Below are positions 7,439 through 15,826 of a DNA stretch of 64,000 nt, one piece after another. This DNA is from Aquibaculum sediminis (GTDB taxonomy: Bacteria; Pseudomonadota; Alphaproteobacteria; Kiloniellales; DSM-21159), in the NCBI RefSeq assembly GCF_040712085.1, contig NZ_JBFCVK010000002.1, forward strand, positions 459,386-523,385, written 5' to 3'. A program made the translations under genes and the position numbers. A model generated the notes under the pieces. It searched no databases. It was not told the origin of the DNA and was given only the letters and a program-made list of their open reading frames with translations. The first letter of the stretch is position 1; the number at the start of each line of letters is the position of its first letter.

Positions 7439-8887
7439 ATGCTCGTGTTCCGCCCGGTGCTGCATCTGCTCAGCCTGCTGCTGCTCACGCTGGGCGCGGC
7501 CATGCTGCTGCCTGCGTCGGTCGATCTGGCGGAAGGCTCGGATGGCTGGCAGGTTTTCGCGGCCGCCTCGGCGCTGACCATCACCTTCGCCGGCGCACTC
7601 TATTTGAGCAGCCGCGGCGAGGAGACGAGGCTCAACATCCGGCAGGCCTTTCTGCTGACGGTGCTGGCCTGGGCGTTGGCGTCTGCCTTTGCGTCCCTGC
7701 CTTTCCTTCTGGCCGGGCTCCAGGGCGTGGACGTCGCCGATGCACTGTTCGAGGCCACTTCCGGCCTGACCACCACCGGCGCAACCGTGCTCTATGGACT
7801 GGACGAACTTCCGCGCAGCCTGCTGCTCTGGCGCGGCATCCTGCAGTGGCTGGGTGGAGCGGCCGTGATCATCATGGCGGTGGCCATCCTGCCCTTCCTG
7901 CAGGTCGGTGGCATGCAGCTCTTTCGGTCCGAGCGCCCGGAACGTCACCATGTCAGCCTGCGGGTCAGCGATTTCAGCATCCTGATCGTCGAGTGCTACC
8001 TGTCGCTGACGTTTCTGTGCTTGTTGGCCTACTGGGCCGCCGGCATGAGCTTGTTCGACGCGCTGGTGCATGCCATGGCCACCATCTCCACCGGCGGCTT
8101 CTCCACTATGGATGCCTCGCTGGGCCACTGGCCGCAGCCGGCGGTGCAGTGGACTGCGGTGGTCTTCATGCTCGCCGGGGCAATGCCCTTCGTGCTCTAC
8201 GTCCAGGCATTACGCGGACGCCCGCTGGCACTGTGGCGCGATCCGCAGGTCCGCTGGCTGCTGGCGCTGCTCTGCGCCCTGGTGCTCTATGCGGCGCTGC
8301 GGCTTTGGCTGGAGAATGGACGCGCGCCCGGAGACGCCTTGACGGCGGCGGCGGTCAACGTGGTTTCGGTGGTCACCACCACCGGCTTCTTCTCGGAAAA
8401 CTACAGTCGCTGGGGAAACTGGGCGGTCGTCACCTTCTTCTTCCTCATGTTCCTCGGCGGCTGCTCGGGTTCCACCTCGGGCTCGATCAAGACCTACCGG
8501 CTCTACGTCCTGACGCAATCGGCCCTGATGCAGCTCAAGCGTCTCACCCATCCCAATGCCGTGCTGCTGGTGCTCTACAACCGCCGGCAGATTGACGAGC
8601 CGGTGCGCTCCTCAGTCGCCGCCTTTGTGCTGCTGTTTTTCGTTACCGTCGCAGCTCTGGCCCTGGCCCTGGCGGCGCTGGGCCTGGATTTCGTGACCGC
8701 GATCAGCGCCTCGGCCAGTGCGGTCACCAATGTCGGGCCGGGCCTGGGAGACGTGGTTGGCCCCACCGGGACCTACCGCGCCTTGCCCGATACCGCGAAA
8801 TGGCTGCTCTGTCTGGGCATGCTGCTGGGTCGCCTGGAGCTCTTCACCCTGCTGGTCCTGGTGATGCCGCGCTTCTGGCGCGGATAG
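7439..8887 (+). CDS. trkH: TrkH family potassium uptake protein
   Basis: A 482-aa inner-membrane cation channel subunit with about ten transmembrane helices. The four pore loops of the Trk/Ktr superfamily can be seen in order: SGLTTTGATVL, ATISTGGFSTM, SVVTTTGFFSEN and SAVTNVGPGLG, each contributing filter glycines. The SGSTSGSIKTYR segment is typical of TrkH. The length matches the family. The cytoplasmic gating partner TrkA is not in the window. It is alone on the plus strand, convergent with the NlpC/P60 gene, with a 140-bp gap after doeA. Potassium uptake fits salt stress, in line with the ectoine genes next door. Confidence 0.92.
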   Translation: MLVFRPVLHLLSLLLLTLGAAMLLPASVDLAEGSDGWQVFAAASALTITFAGALYLSSRGEETRLNIRQAFLLTVLAWALASAFASLPFLLAGLQGVDVADALFEATSGLTTTGATVLYGLDELPRSLLLWRGILQWLGGAAVIIMAVAILPFLQVGGMQLFRSERPERHHVSLRVSDFSILIVECYLSLTFLCLLAYWAAGMSLFDALVHAMATISTGGFSTMDASLGHWPQPAVQWTAVVFMLAGAMPFVLYVQALRGRPLALWRDPQVRWLLALLCALVLYAALRLWLENGRAPGDALTAAAVNVVSVVTTTGFFSENYSRWGNWAVVTFFFLMFLGGCSGSTSGSIKTYRLYVLTQSALMQLKRLTHPNAVLLVLYNRRQIDEPVRSSVAAFVLLFFVTVAALALALAALGLDFVTAISASASAVTNVGPGLGDVVGPTGTYRALPDTAKWLLCLGMLLGRLELFTLLVLVMPRFWRG

Positions 8888-8903
8888 GAGTTCAGGAGAG
8901 GCG

Positions 8904-9758
8904 TCAGGGACGGCGAATGCAGCGCAGTCCGCGGCCGGACTCGGCCTGGACGCGGGCATTGATCGCCGCGAAGGGTTCTTCGACCACGAGCATCGGCCCA
9001 CCCGTGGCGTGCAGCACGCGCTCCGCGTCCAGCGCCAGCGCCACGTGGCCGGGCCAGTAGAGCAGGTCGCCACGCTGTCGCGGCGCGTCGGGAGGCAGTT
9101 GGCGGCCGGCGGCTTCGCAGGTCTCCTGCTGGTCGCTGTCCCGCGGCAGCGCGAGGCCGGCGGCGCCCAGTGCGAGTTGGACCAGGGCCGAACAGTCCAG
9201 CCCCAGGCTGCTGCGACCGCCCCAGAGGTAGGGCAGGCCCAGGAAGCGCCAGGCGGTGGCGATATAGTCGCTATCGGCTTTGTCGCTCTGGACCAGATGT
9301 GCCACAAAGACCCAGCCGCCGCCCTCGATCTCCGCATAGGGCCCGCTGTAGTGCGTGACCCGCAGGACGGAGGCGAAGGGCAAGAGGTCAAGCGGCGGCG
9401 CCTTGACGTTCGGTTCCGGCAGCTGCGGCGTGCGCAGAGCCGCGACGCGATGATCCGGTGCCGTGCGCAGCGGGCCGAGAGCGCTTTCCCGCACCCAGCC
9501 GACATAGCCGTCGCCGTCGTTCTGCACCCAGGCCCAGCCGTCCTTGCGGTCGAACACCCGCAGCCTTTCCCCGAAGAGCAACTGGCTGTCGTTGCTGGCC
9601 TGGGCCGAGGGCGTGCGCTTCAGATCGGCACAACCGACACAGAGGGTCGCCGGGCTGCCCTCCGTGAAGCGCTGCGCCTCGACCCGTCCGCGCAGCCGGG
9701 CGTCCGCCAGGTCTGCGCGGTAGACGTAGTTGCGTGGGTCCAGCGGCGCGTCGGTCAC
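8904..9758 (-). CDS. C40 family peptidase (NlpC/P60) with bacterial SH3 domains
   Basis: A 284-aa cell-wall hydrolase. The N-terminal half (about residues 60-145) resembles SH3-like modules (LFGERLRVFDRKDGWAWVQ; SDGYVGWV-like pattern). The C-terminal NlpC/P60 domain has the catalytic cysteine in SLGLDCSALVQLAL and the histidine in YWPGHVALALD. Such enzymes cut D-Glu-mesoDAP-type peptide bonds in peptidoglycan. No signal peptide is visible, so export is unclear and it may act on recycled muropeptides in the cytoplasm. Its start overlaps the stop of the upstream ferredoxin-like gene by four bases, so the two are probably co-transcribed. Confidence 0.88.
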   Translation of the reverse strand: MTDAPLDPRNYVYRADLADARLRGRVEAQRFTEGSPATLCVGCADLKRTPSAQASNDSQLLFGERLRVFDRKDGWAWVQNDGDGYVGWVRESALGPLRTAPDHRVAALRTPQLPEPNVKAPPLDLLPFASVLRVTHYSGPYAEIEGGGWVFVAHLVQSDKADSDYIATAWRFLGLPYLWGGRSSLGLDCSALVQLALGAAGLALPRDSDQQETCEAAGRQLPPDAPRQRGDLLYWPGHVALALDAERVLHATGGPMLVVEEPFAAINARVQAESGRGLRCIRRP

Positions 9759-11833
9759 GAATCGGACGAGCCGTTGTTCCTGCCCGTTTCCGCCAGACGC
9801 TGCTTGGCGCGATCCAGTTCGCGTTCGCGCAGGTCGTCTTCGGTGGTGCGCATGGCAGGGCGTTCACCGTAGGAGATGGCGGCCGTGCTGGCCTCAAACT
9901 CCGTGACCACGCGGCAGTCGTCGCACATCATGATGCGCTCGACCCGGCCGCTGTCCTGGAACATGGAGTGGGCACCGGCCAGCCGATCGACAATGCGCTC
10001 GATGGAGGCGCCCACGCCGAAGGGTTTGCCGCAGCGGATGCAGTTGAAGGGCGTGGCACGGTTGAGTTCCCGCGCGGTGCGCGCCTCTTCCTGGAAGTTC
10101 AGGCGTGGCTCCAGAGCGATCACCTTCTCCGGACAGGTCACCTTGCACAGGCCGCACTGCACGCAATTTTCCTCGATGAAGCCGAGCCAGGGCATCTCCG
10201 GATCGTCGATCAGCGCGCCGGCCGGGCAGGCGGTGACGCAGGCCTGGCACAGCGTGCAGCCGCTGGTGTCCACGTGGATGGTGCCGAAGGGCGCACCCTG
10301 TGGCAGCGGCAGTTGATCCACCGGCTGCGGCGCCTTGGCATGGAGGTGGTGCAGGCCCAGGAAGGCGCGGGCGCGCTTGCCCCCCATGGGCAGGAAGAGG
10401 CCGGCTTCGGCCCCGGCGGTCGACGGCAGCGCACGCAGCGCCGCTTCCACCGCATCGGGATCCTGCTGGTCGAGGAGGTGGATGCGCCCGCCGCCGTAGC
10501 CCAGGCCATCCATTACCGTTTCCACCAGCCCAAGAGTGCCTGCCAGGGCCGGCACGTCATCGCGCTTCTCGGGCGCAACCAGCAGGGCGATCTGCGCTGC
10601 GCCCCAGGCCAGAGCGTCGAAGTAGAAGTCGAAGCCCAGTTCCGTCACCTCGTTGACGGGCAGCGGCAGCACCCGCGCCGGCAGTCCGCCGCCGTGCCGC
10701 GCCATCAGCGAAATGACTTCCGCGCCATAGCGCTCGTCGTGCAGCAGCAGGACCGGGGCTTCGCCGCCAGCCTTGCGGTAGGACTCCAGGAGGCTGCGGG
10801 TCTGCTCGAACAGGCTGGTGGCAGCGGGGAACTGGTATTCGATGGCCCCCGTCGGGCAGAGCGCGGCGCAGAGTCCGCAGCCGCCGCAGACATGCGGGTC
10901 GATCTCGACGCTTTCGCCGAGCGACGTGATGGCCGAGAGCGGGCAGTTGTCCAGGCACAGGCGACAGCCGGTCTTGCGGTTGCGGCCATGGGCGCAGATC
11001 TCGGCATCGTAGCGCACGTAGCGCGGCTTCTCGAACTCGCCCACCAGATCGCTGGCGGCCAGCGCCGCGCGCTGCACCGCCACGGGGTCGGCGGGGTCGG
11101 CGCGCAGATAGCCATCCAGCCGCTCGCCGGCCGGGAAGAGCGGCGTGCCGCCGGTCAGGTCGAGGATCAGGTCGCACTCGCTGTAGGCGCCGTCGCGCGG
11201 CGCGTCGAAGGCCAGCCGCTCGCGCGACGAGGGCGAGGCCGGGGCGTAGCCGTCCACGGTCACGCCGAAGCCCCCGAGGTAGCCCTTGGCAGCGACGATG
11301 CGGCCGAGGAACACCGGTACATCCATGATCCGTGGCGGCGCGATCTCCTCGGCCTCGCGCAGCAGCACGGTGACGTCCAGGCGGCCCTTGAGCTGGGCCG
11401 CGACCTCGAGCGCCCGCTCGTCCTTGCCGTAGATCAGGCAGACGCCTTCGGATTTCAGCGAGATCAGCGGCGCCGGCTTCGCCTCCTGGGTTGCGGCAGC
11501 CAGCAGCGCGGCCATCTTGGCGGTCGCGGCCGCCCCTTCCTCTCCCCAGCCTGCGGTTTCGCGGATGTTGGCAAAGCGCAGGTCGGCGTCGGGCCGTTCC
11601 TCTTCGGCCAGTTCCGAGAAGAGGGGGGCTTCCTGGGTGCAGGCGACCAGCAAGGGCTCGCCGCTGTTGAGCGCCGCCTCATAGTTCTGCAACTGAGCCC
11701 GGCAGAGCTGGGTGTGAAGCGGCAACTCTCCCTCGGCGCCGAGGGCGCGCAAGGCGTCCGCAAGACGCTCGCCGCTCAGCGGCATGGTCTTTTCGCAGTC
11801 GCAGACAAGCAGCTTTCGGCCACGCAGTTTCAT
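9755..11833 (-). CDS. Multi-cluster 4Fe-4S ferredoxin-type protein of the formate dehydrogenase region
   Basis: A 692-aa cytoplasmic iron-sulfur protein. Four cluster motifs appear in two pairs: CRLCLDNCP and CGGCGLCAALCP around residues 285-325, then CTLCQACVTACP and CVQCGLCKVTCP around 525-575. A zinc-ribbon-like CIRCGKPFG...CDDCR pair follows near the C-terminus. The N-terminal VCDCEKTM segment is conserved in this family. Similar proteins are found beside DUF3305/DUF3306 formate dehydrogenase clusters in alphaproteobacteria, so a role in electron transfer or maturation of formate dehydrogenase is inferred. The ATG at 11833 has an AAGGATGG ribosome site, and an upstream in-frame extension is rejected. 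Confidence 0.8.
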   Translation of the reverse strand: MKLRGRKLLVCDCEKTMPLSGERLADALRALGAEGELPLHTQLCRAQLQNYEAALNSGEPLLVACTQEAPLFSELAEEERPDADLRFANIRETAGWGEEGAAATAKMAALLAAATQEAKPAPLISLKSEGVCLIYGKDERALEVAAQLKGRLDVTVLLREAEEIAPPRIMDVPVFLGRIVAAKGYLGGFGVTVDGYAPASPSSRERLAFDAPRDGAYSECDLILDLTGGTPLFPAGERLDGYLRADPADPVAVQRAALAASDLVGEFEKPRYVRYDAEICAHGRNRKTGCRLCLDNCPLSAITSLGESVEIDPHVCGGCGLCAALCPTGAIEYQFPAATSLFEQTRSLLESYRKAGGEAPVLLLHDERYGAEVISLMARHGGGLPARVLPLPVNEVTELGFDFYFDALAWGAAQIALLVAPEKRDDVPALAGTLGLVETVMDGLGYGGGRIHLLDQQDPDAVEAALRALPSTAGAEAGLFLPMGGKRARAFLGLHHLHAKAPQPVDQLPLPQGAPFGTIHVDTSGCTLCQACVTACPAGALIDDPEMPWLGFIEENCVQCGLCKVTCPEKVIALEPRLNFQEEARTARELNRATPFNCIRCGKPFGVGASIERIVDRLAGAHSMFQDSGRVERIMMCDDCRVVTEFEASTAAISYGERPAMRTTEDDLRERELDRAKQRLAETGRNNGSSDS

Positions 11834-11899
11834 GGGGCCATCCTTCTCCTGATCCCGTCTGACGCTTCGCATGCCGCGTGCGCCTTGCCGGTTCTTCTT

Positions 11900-11911
11900 G
11901 AGTGCTCACTC
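11900..11911. promoter_or_regulatory. GAGTG-CT-CACTC inverted repeat in the divergent promoter
   Basis: The sequence GAGTGCTCACTC forms a five-base inverted repeat around two bases, 67 bp upstream of the ferredoxin-like gene. Sites with GAGTG/CACTC arms are common among TetR-family operators, but no TetR gene is nearby. The match is short and could be chance. Confidence 0.25.
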
Positions 11912-12042
11912 GTATCCGGCGCAGTCTTGGCGTCTTCCCTTGCCCGCCAAATCTGCCCCTCCCGGGGTCGACATCGGGGTATTTGCGATCAGACTATCAG
12001 GACGGCCAGCGCTTGCAGCCCCAAAATAACTGGGTTTATCTC

Positions 12043-12094
12043 TGCGGCCGGGTTGCGGCCGGGTTGCGGCGGCTGCGGGGGCGGGCGCCCCCGC
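12043..12094 (+). repeat. 11-bp tandem repeat followed by GC-rich hairpin in the agmatinase leader
   Basis: TGCGGCCGGGT occurs twice in tandem (12043-12064) with a partial third unit. It is followed by an eight-base perfect stem, GCGGGGGC (12075-12082) and GCCCCCGC (12087-12094), with a GGGC loop. The hairpin ends 37 bp before the agmatinase ATG, so it would be in the mRNA leader. It may influence translation or simply reflect base composition. The rest of the 298-bp gap (11834-12131) shows no gene. Confidence 0.45.
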
Positions 12095-12131
12095 GCTGCA
12101 GGCGGGGCAAAACAGCTTCAGGGAGACGATC

Positions 12132-13097
12132 ATGGCGAAACGCCAGGCTGGCGATCAGGCTTTCGTGGCGACGGACAACAAGGGCGCGGTGCAGGAGCAC
12201 ACCTTTGCCGGTGCGCTTTCCTTTCTGCGGCGGCGCTACTCCAAGGACCTGAGCGATGTCGATCTGGCGGTGATGGGGGTGCCCTTCGATCTGGCGACCA
12301 CCAATCGCCCGGGCGCCCGCTTCGGGCCCCAGGCGGTGCGTGCGGCCTCGGCCATCATGGCCTGGGCCCGGCCGCATGGACTGGCGTTCGATCCGCGCGA
12401 TGTTCTGTCCATCGTGGACAGCGGCGATTGCGTCTTCGATCCCTTCCATCCGGCCACGGTTCCAGATGCCATCGAGGCGGCGGCACGACAGGTGCTGGAT
12501 GCCGGGGCTGCCCTGCTGTCCATCGGCGGCGATCACTTCGTCAGCTACCCGCTGCTCAAGGCGCATGCCGCCAAGCATGGCCCGCTGGCGCTGCTGCACT
12601 TCGATGCGCACAGTGACACCTGGACCGGCGAAGAGGATGACATCAACCACGGCACCATGTTCTGGCATGCCCAGCGCGAGGGGCTGATCGATCCGGCCTG
12701 CTCGGTGCAGGTGGGCATTCGCACCTACAACGCCGAAACCCATGGCTTCACCATCCTGGATGCGCCCTGGGTGCATCGGCATGGCATCGACGACGTGATT
12801 GCCCGCATTCGTGAAACCGTGGGCGATCGCAAAATCTACCTGACCTTCGACATCGACGGCCTGGACCCGGCCTTTGCGCCCGGCACCGGCACGCCGGTGG
12901 TCGGCGGCCTCAGCACGGCTCAGGCGCTGGGCATCCTGCGCGGCTTGCAGGGACTGAACTTTATTGGTTTTGACGTGGTGGAGGTGGCGCCGGCCTATGA
13001 CAGCGCCCAGATCACGGCCCTGGCGGCGGCGCAGATCGGTTTCGAATTCCTGGCGCTCTATGCCACGCGGCCGGGTGGTCCCCAGGCTGTGGCGTAG
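12132..13097 (+). CDS. speB: Agmatinase / ureohydrolase family protein
   Basis: A 321-aa manganese ureohydrolase that splits guanidino compounds to urea. The binuclear metal motifs are present: SIGGDH near residue 135, LLHFDAHSDT near 157 and TFDIDGLDPAFAPGTGTP near 237. The length and GTGTPVVGGLS loop fit agmatinase, which makes putrescine. Guanidinobutyrase or guanidinopropionase are close relatives and cannot be excluded. It is a single gene, divergent from the ferredoxin-like gene, with a long GC-rich leader, and it is followed by a strong hairpin. Urea released could feed nitrogen supply, but no urease genes are in the window. Confidence 0.85.
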   Translation: MAKRQAGDQAFVATDNKGAVQEHTFAGALSFLRRRYSKDLSDVDLAVMGVPFDLATTNRPGARFGPQAVRAASAIMAWARPHGLAFDPRDVLSIVDSGDCVFDPFHPATVPDAIEAAARQVLDAGAALLSIGGDHFVSYPLLKAHAAKHGPLALLHFDAHSDTWTGEEDDINHGTMFWHAQREGLIDPACSVQVGIRTYNAETHGFTILDAPWVHRHGIDDVIARIRETVGDRKIYLTFDIDGLDPAFAPGTGTPVVGGLSTAQALGILRGLQGLNFIGFDVVEVAPAYDSAQITALAAAQIGFEFLALYATRPGGPQAVA

Positions 13098-13122
13098 GCT
13101 TGCAAGAACACAGCCTCCAAAC

Positions 13123-13159
13123 AGAAGAGGCGGCCACGCATCAGCAGGCCGCCCCTTCT
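13123..13159. terminator. Hairpin between agmatinase and the small convergent gene
   Basis: AGAAGAGGCGGCC (13123-13135) pairs almost fully with GGCCGCCCCTTCT (13147-13159). It sits 26 bp after the agmatinase stop and 29 bp after the stop of the opposing small gene, so it could end transcription in both directions. There is no long T run. Confidence 0.55.
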
Positions 13160-13187
13160 CTGTCGCTACGGAAAGCTGCGTAAATAC

Positions 13188-13382
13188 TCAGGCGTGGCGC
13201 GCGGCGCTGCCCAGGCTCTTGCTCTGCTCGCCGGACTTCAGCCAGGCGATGAACTGTGCGGCGTAGTGGCGCATGGCCTGCGCACGCAGCCGACGGGCCT
13301 CGGCGTCCATCTGCGCGCTGTCGGCATAGCCCTGTTCGCGAAGCTGGGTGAGGAGAACGTCGAATTCAGAAGTGCGCGGCAT
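13188..13382 (-). CDS. Small hypothetical protein with helical Ala/Arg-rich C-terminus
   Basis: A 64-aa protein starting MPRTSEFDVLLTQLREQGYADSA by position, with a GGAG ribosome site seven bases upstream of the ATG at 13382. The C-terminal half (ARRLRAQAMRHYAAQFIAWL) forms an amphipathic basic helix. This layout recalls small alphaproteobacterial proteins of the RSP_7527 type, but I cannot confirm membership. It is divergent from fdhD and shares a promoter region containing an inverted repeat. The function is unknown. A longer frame beginning at 13457 runs through that repeat and is rejected. Confidence 0.6.
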   Translation of the reverse strand: MPRTSEFDVLLTQLREQGYADSAQMDAEARRLRAQAMRHYAAQFIAWLKSGEQSKSLGSAARHA

Positions 13383-13438
13383 GGTATATCTCCGGGTATC
13401 AGGTTTGGGGCGGGTCGATCCCGCCTCTTTGTGTGCAA

Positions 13439-13457
13439 GTGCGATATTGCATCGCAC
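13439..13457. promoter_or_regulatory. Operator-like inverted repeat upstream of fdhD
   Basis: GTGCGAT (13439-13445) and ATCGCAC (13451-13457) form a perfect seven-base inverted repeat around ATTGC. The flanking TTGTG and CACAA extend the symmetry loosely. It lies in the 230-bp gap between the divergent small gene and fdhD, about 155 bp upstream of fdhD. A regulator cannot be named from sequence. Confidence 0.45.
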
Positions 13458-13612
13458 AAAACAAAGGTAGGGCAGTATTTCTGTCTCAACAACCGGGCAC
13501 GCCGCCTCATCTTTCGGAGGCAGCCATGCAGGAATGTCGGATGTGTGCCGTCATGACTCGGCCCTTGTGGCCGAACCGTGCAGCGCCCTATAGGTGGATA
13601 AGGGAGATTGAT

Positions 13613-14554
13613 ATGCCGGAAACGAGCGTTGCGCAGCCGAGAAGCCTGCGAAAGGGCACCGCGAAGCTGGAAGCAGCCGAACTGGCGGAGTTCCTGCTGC
13701 GTCCGGACCCGCAGGACCCGCGCCTGACCAGCCGGGTCGAGGGAGTGGATGAGCAGGGTCGGCCGGTGGAAACCGCGGTGGTAACCGAACGGCCGCTGAC
13801 CCTTTATCTGAACCGGCAGGAGATCGTCACCATGATGACGATCGGCGACTATCCCGACTACCTGGCGGTGGGCTATCTGCTCAATCAGAACATGCTGCGC
13901 CCCGACGACGAGATCGAGGGCGTCGACTACGACGAGGAACTGGACGTCGTCGTGGTCCGCACGCAGCGCGAGACGAACTACGAAGAGAAACTCAAGAAGA
14001 AGATCCGCACCTCGGGCTGCGCCCAGGGAACCGTTTTCGGCGACCTGATGGAGCGCTTCGATGAGGTTCACCTCTCCAAGAGCGCGCGCCTGCACACCAG
14101 TTCGCTCTACGCCCTGACCCGCAAGATCAACACGGCGCCCAGCCTCTATCTCGAGGCCGGGGCGATCCATGGCTGCGTGCTCTGCCAGGGCGACCGGCCG
14201 CTGCTCTACATGGAAGACGTCGGTCGCCACAATGCCGTGGACAAGATTGCCGGCTACATGCTGCTGCACGGGCTCACGCCAGACGACAAGATCTTCTACA
14301 CCACCGGCCGTCTGACCTCGGAAATGGTGATCAAGACGGTGCAGATGGGCATACCCATCCTGGTTTCGCGCTCGGGCTTCACTGCCTGGGGTGTCGATCT
14401 CGCGCGTCAGGCCGGACTCACACTGATTGGCCGGGCCAAGGGGCGACGCTTCATCGCGCTCTCCGGCGCTGAGCGGATCGTCTATGACGCCGAAGCCCGG
14501 GATGAGGATGAAGCACCGCGCCACGGGCGCAAGGGGGCACGCGATGGCGAGTAA
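13613..14554 (+). CDS. fdhD: Formate dehydrogenase accessory sulfurtransferase FdhD
   Basis: A 313-aa cytoplasmic protein that passes sulfur to the molybdenum cofactor of formate dehydrogenase, needed for activity. The family block GAIHGCVLCQGDRPLLYMED followed by VGRHNAVDKIAGYML is present, as is the TTGRLTSEMVIK motif. The E. coli enzyme has a CxxC pair in its mobile loop; here the corresponding loop (RTSGCAQGT) holds one cysteine. The ATG at 13613 is preceded by AGGGAG; an upstream frame from 13433 covers the promoter repeat and is rejected. The stop overlaps mobA by 11 bp, so the two are translationally coupled. Confidence 0.92.
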   Translation: MPETSVAQPRSLRKGTAKLEAAELAEFLLRPDPQDPRLTSRVEGVDEQGRPVETAVVTERPLTLYLNRQEIVTMMTIGDYPDYLAVGYLLNQNMLRPDDEIEGVDYDEELDVVVVRTQRETNYEEKLKKKIRTSGCAQGTVFGDLMERFDEVHLSKSARLHTSSLYALTRKINTAPSLYLEAGAIHGCVLCQGDRPLLYMEDVGRHNAVDKIAGYMLLHGLTPDDKIFYTTGRLTSEMVIKTVQMGIPILVSRSGFTAWGVDLARQAGLTLIGRAKGRRFIALSGAERIVYDAEARDEDEAPRHGRKGARDGE

Positions 14555-15212
14555 ACTCTCCAACCTCTGCGGTGTGCTGCTGGCCGGCGGCCAATCGCGG
14601 CGCATGGGTGGCGGTGACAAGTGCCTCCGGCCGCTGGGCGGTCGGCCCCTGCTGGCCCGGATCATCGAGCGGGCGCGCCCTCAGGTGGGGCCGCTGGTGA
14701 TCAACGCCAACGGCGACCCCACACGCTTTGAGGCCTTCGGGCTGCCGGTGGTGCCGGACAGCATCGGCGGCTTCGCCGGGCCGCTGGCCGGTGTGCTGAC
14801 CGGCATGGAATGGGCGCGCGAGCATGCACCCGACTGTCCCTGGATCGTGACCTTCGCCGGCGATGCGCCCTTCTTTCCGCAGGATCTGGTGGCACGTCTG
14901 GCTCAGGCGCGCGAGGATGAGGGTGCCGACATTGTCTGCGCAGCCTCCGGCGGGCGTGACCATCCCGTCTTCGCGCTTTGGCCTGTGGCTCTCGCAGACA
15001 GCCTGCGCGCGGCGATGGAGGCCGATGTGCGAAAAGTGGATGTCTTCACGGCGGACTATCGGCTCGTCCGAGTCGACTGGCCTGTGGAGCCCTACGACCC
15101 CTTCTTCAACGCGAACCGTCCCGAAGATTGGGCGGAGGCCGAGCGCCTGTTTGGCAGCGAGGCCGGGGAGGGCGCGGCGCCAAGTGCTGCTCAGCGCGGA
15201 GGTGAGGCATGA
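14544..15212 (+). CDS. mobA: Molybdenum cofactor guanylyltransferase MobA
   Basis: A 222-aa cytoplasmic nucleotidyltransferase that attaches GMP to molybdopterin, forming the guanine-dinucleotide cofactor used by formate dehydrogenase. The GTP-binding start GVLLAGGQSRRMGGGDK is at residues about 9-25, and the metal-site region WIVTFAGDAPFFP is near 97. The ATG at 14544 lies inside the end of fdhD, and its stop shares ATGA with the next gene. Placement between fdhD and the DUF3305 gene fits a formate dehydrogenase maturation operon. Relatives such as MocA (cytosine form) are less likely here because the bis-MGD enzyme genes follow. Confidence 0.9.
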   Translation: MASKLSNLCGVLLAGGQSRRMGGGDKCLRPLGGRPLLARIIERARPQVGPLVINANGDPTRFEAFGLPVVPDSIGGFAGPLAGVLTGMEWAREHAPDCPWIVTFAGDAPFFPQDLVARLAQAREDEGADIVCAASGGRDHPVFALWPVALADSLRAAMEADVRKVDVFTADYRLVRVDWPVEPYDPFFNANRPEDWAEAERLFGSEAGEGAAPSAAQRGGEA

Positions 15213-15826
15213 CGGACGCGACCGAGGAACTGAAGCGCATCGAGACCCTGCCCCTGGGCGTGGTGCTGGAACAGCGTCGCAGCAAGCACCCCTGGCAGGA
15301 CTACAGCTGGCGACCGGTGGACGTGCTGGTCGGCGCGCCGGAGCGCGATCCGCGCGGTGAGTGGCTGACCCTGCGTGAGGAAGGCGAGGGGGAGGCTGCA
15401 TTGTTTCATGCCGGCACCCTGTCCCTGGAGCTCCACCGCAAGGACACGCCGGAACTGAAGATGAACCTGCAGCAGCGCCAGCCCCTGGTCTACGTGGTGC
15501 TGCGCAAGGGAGTGGACGCCGGCAGCCGCCATCCCTGGGTGCCGCTGCTGGTCACGGCCAATGTGATGGAGGCGGAGTTCTACAGCGTCAGTGGCGAGGA
15601 GCTCGTCGAAGGGGTGCCCATGCCGGTTCCGGTGCATGCCTTCATCGAGGCCTTCGTGGCGCAGCACCATGTCGAGGTGCCCTTCTACAAGCGCAAGCGC
15701 AAGCCCCACGATCCGCGCAAAGGCGGGCCGCCGCCCGGCAAGGGGCGCGCGGCGGATGTTGGCACCAGGCCGGGGAAAAGTGGTCCAAGCGGTAACGATC
15801 AGAGCGGTTCCGAGGGAGACGCCTGA
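15209..15826 (+). CDS. DUF3305 domain-containing protein
   Basis: A 205-aa soluble protein with no signal peptide. The core (residues about 5-165) includes LGVVLEQRRSKHPWQDYSWR and LELHRKDTPELKMNLQQRQP, typical of DUF3305. The end is a Lys/Gly/Pro-rich tail. DUF3305 proteins are found next to DUF3306 and formate dehydrogenase genes and are presumed maturation or chaperone factors; no biochemical role is known to me. The start overlaps the mobA stop by four bases and the stop touches the DUF3306 start, so it is firmly within the operon. Confidence 0.88.
   Translation: MTDATEELKRIETLPLGVVLEQRRSKHPWQDYSWRPVDVLVGAPERDPRGEWLTLREEGEGEAALFHAGTLSLELHRKDTPELKMNLQQRQPLVYVVLRKGVDAGSRHPWVPLLVTANVMEAEFYSVSGEELVEGVPMPVPVHAFIEAFVAQHHVEVPFYKRKRKPHDPRKGGPPPGKGRAADVGTRPGKSGPSGNDQSGSEGDA

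Noticed and set aside
9734..12616. A 960-codon open frame on the plus strand opposite the ferredoxin-like gene
   Set aside because: It is a mirror of a well-supported minus-strand gene in GC-rich DNA; its product is low-complexity and shows no family motif, and it runs into speB out of frame.
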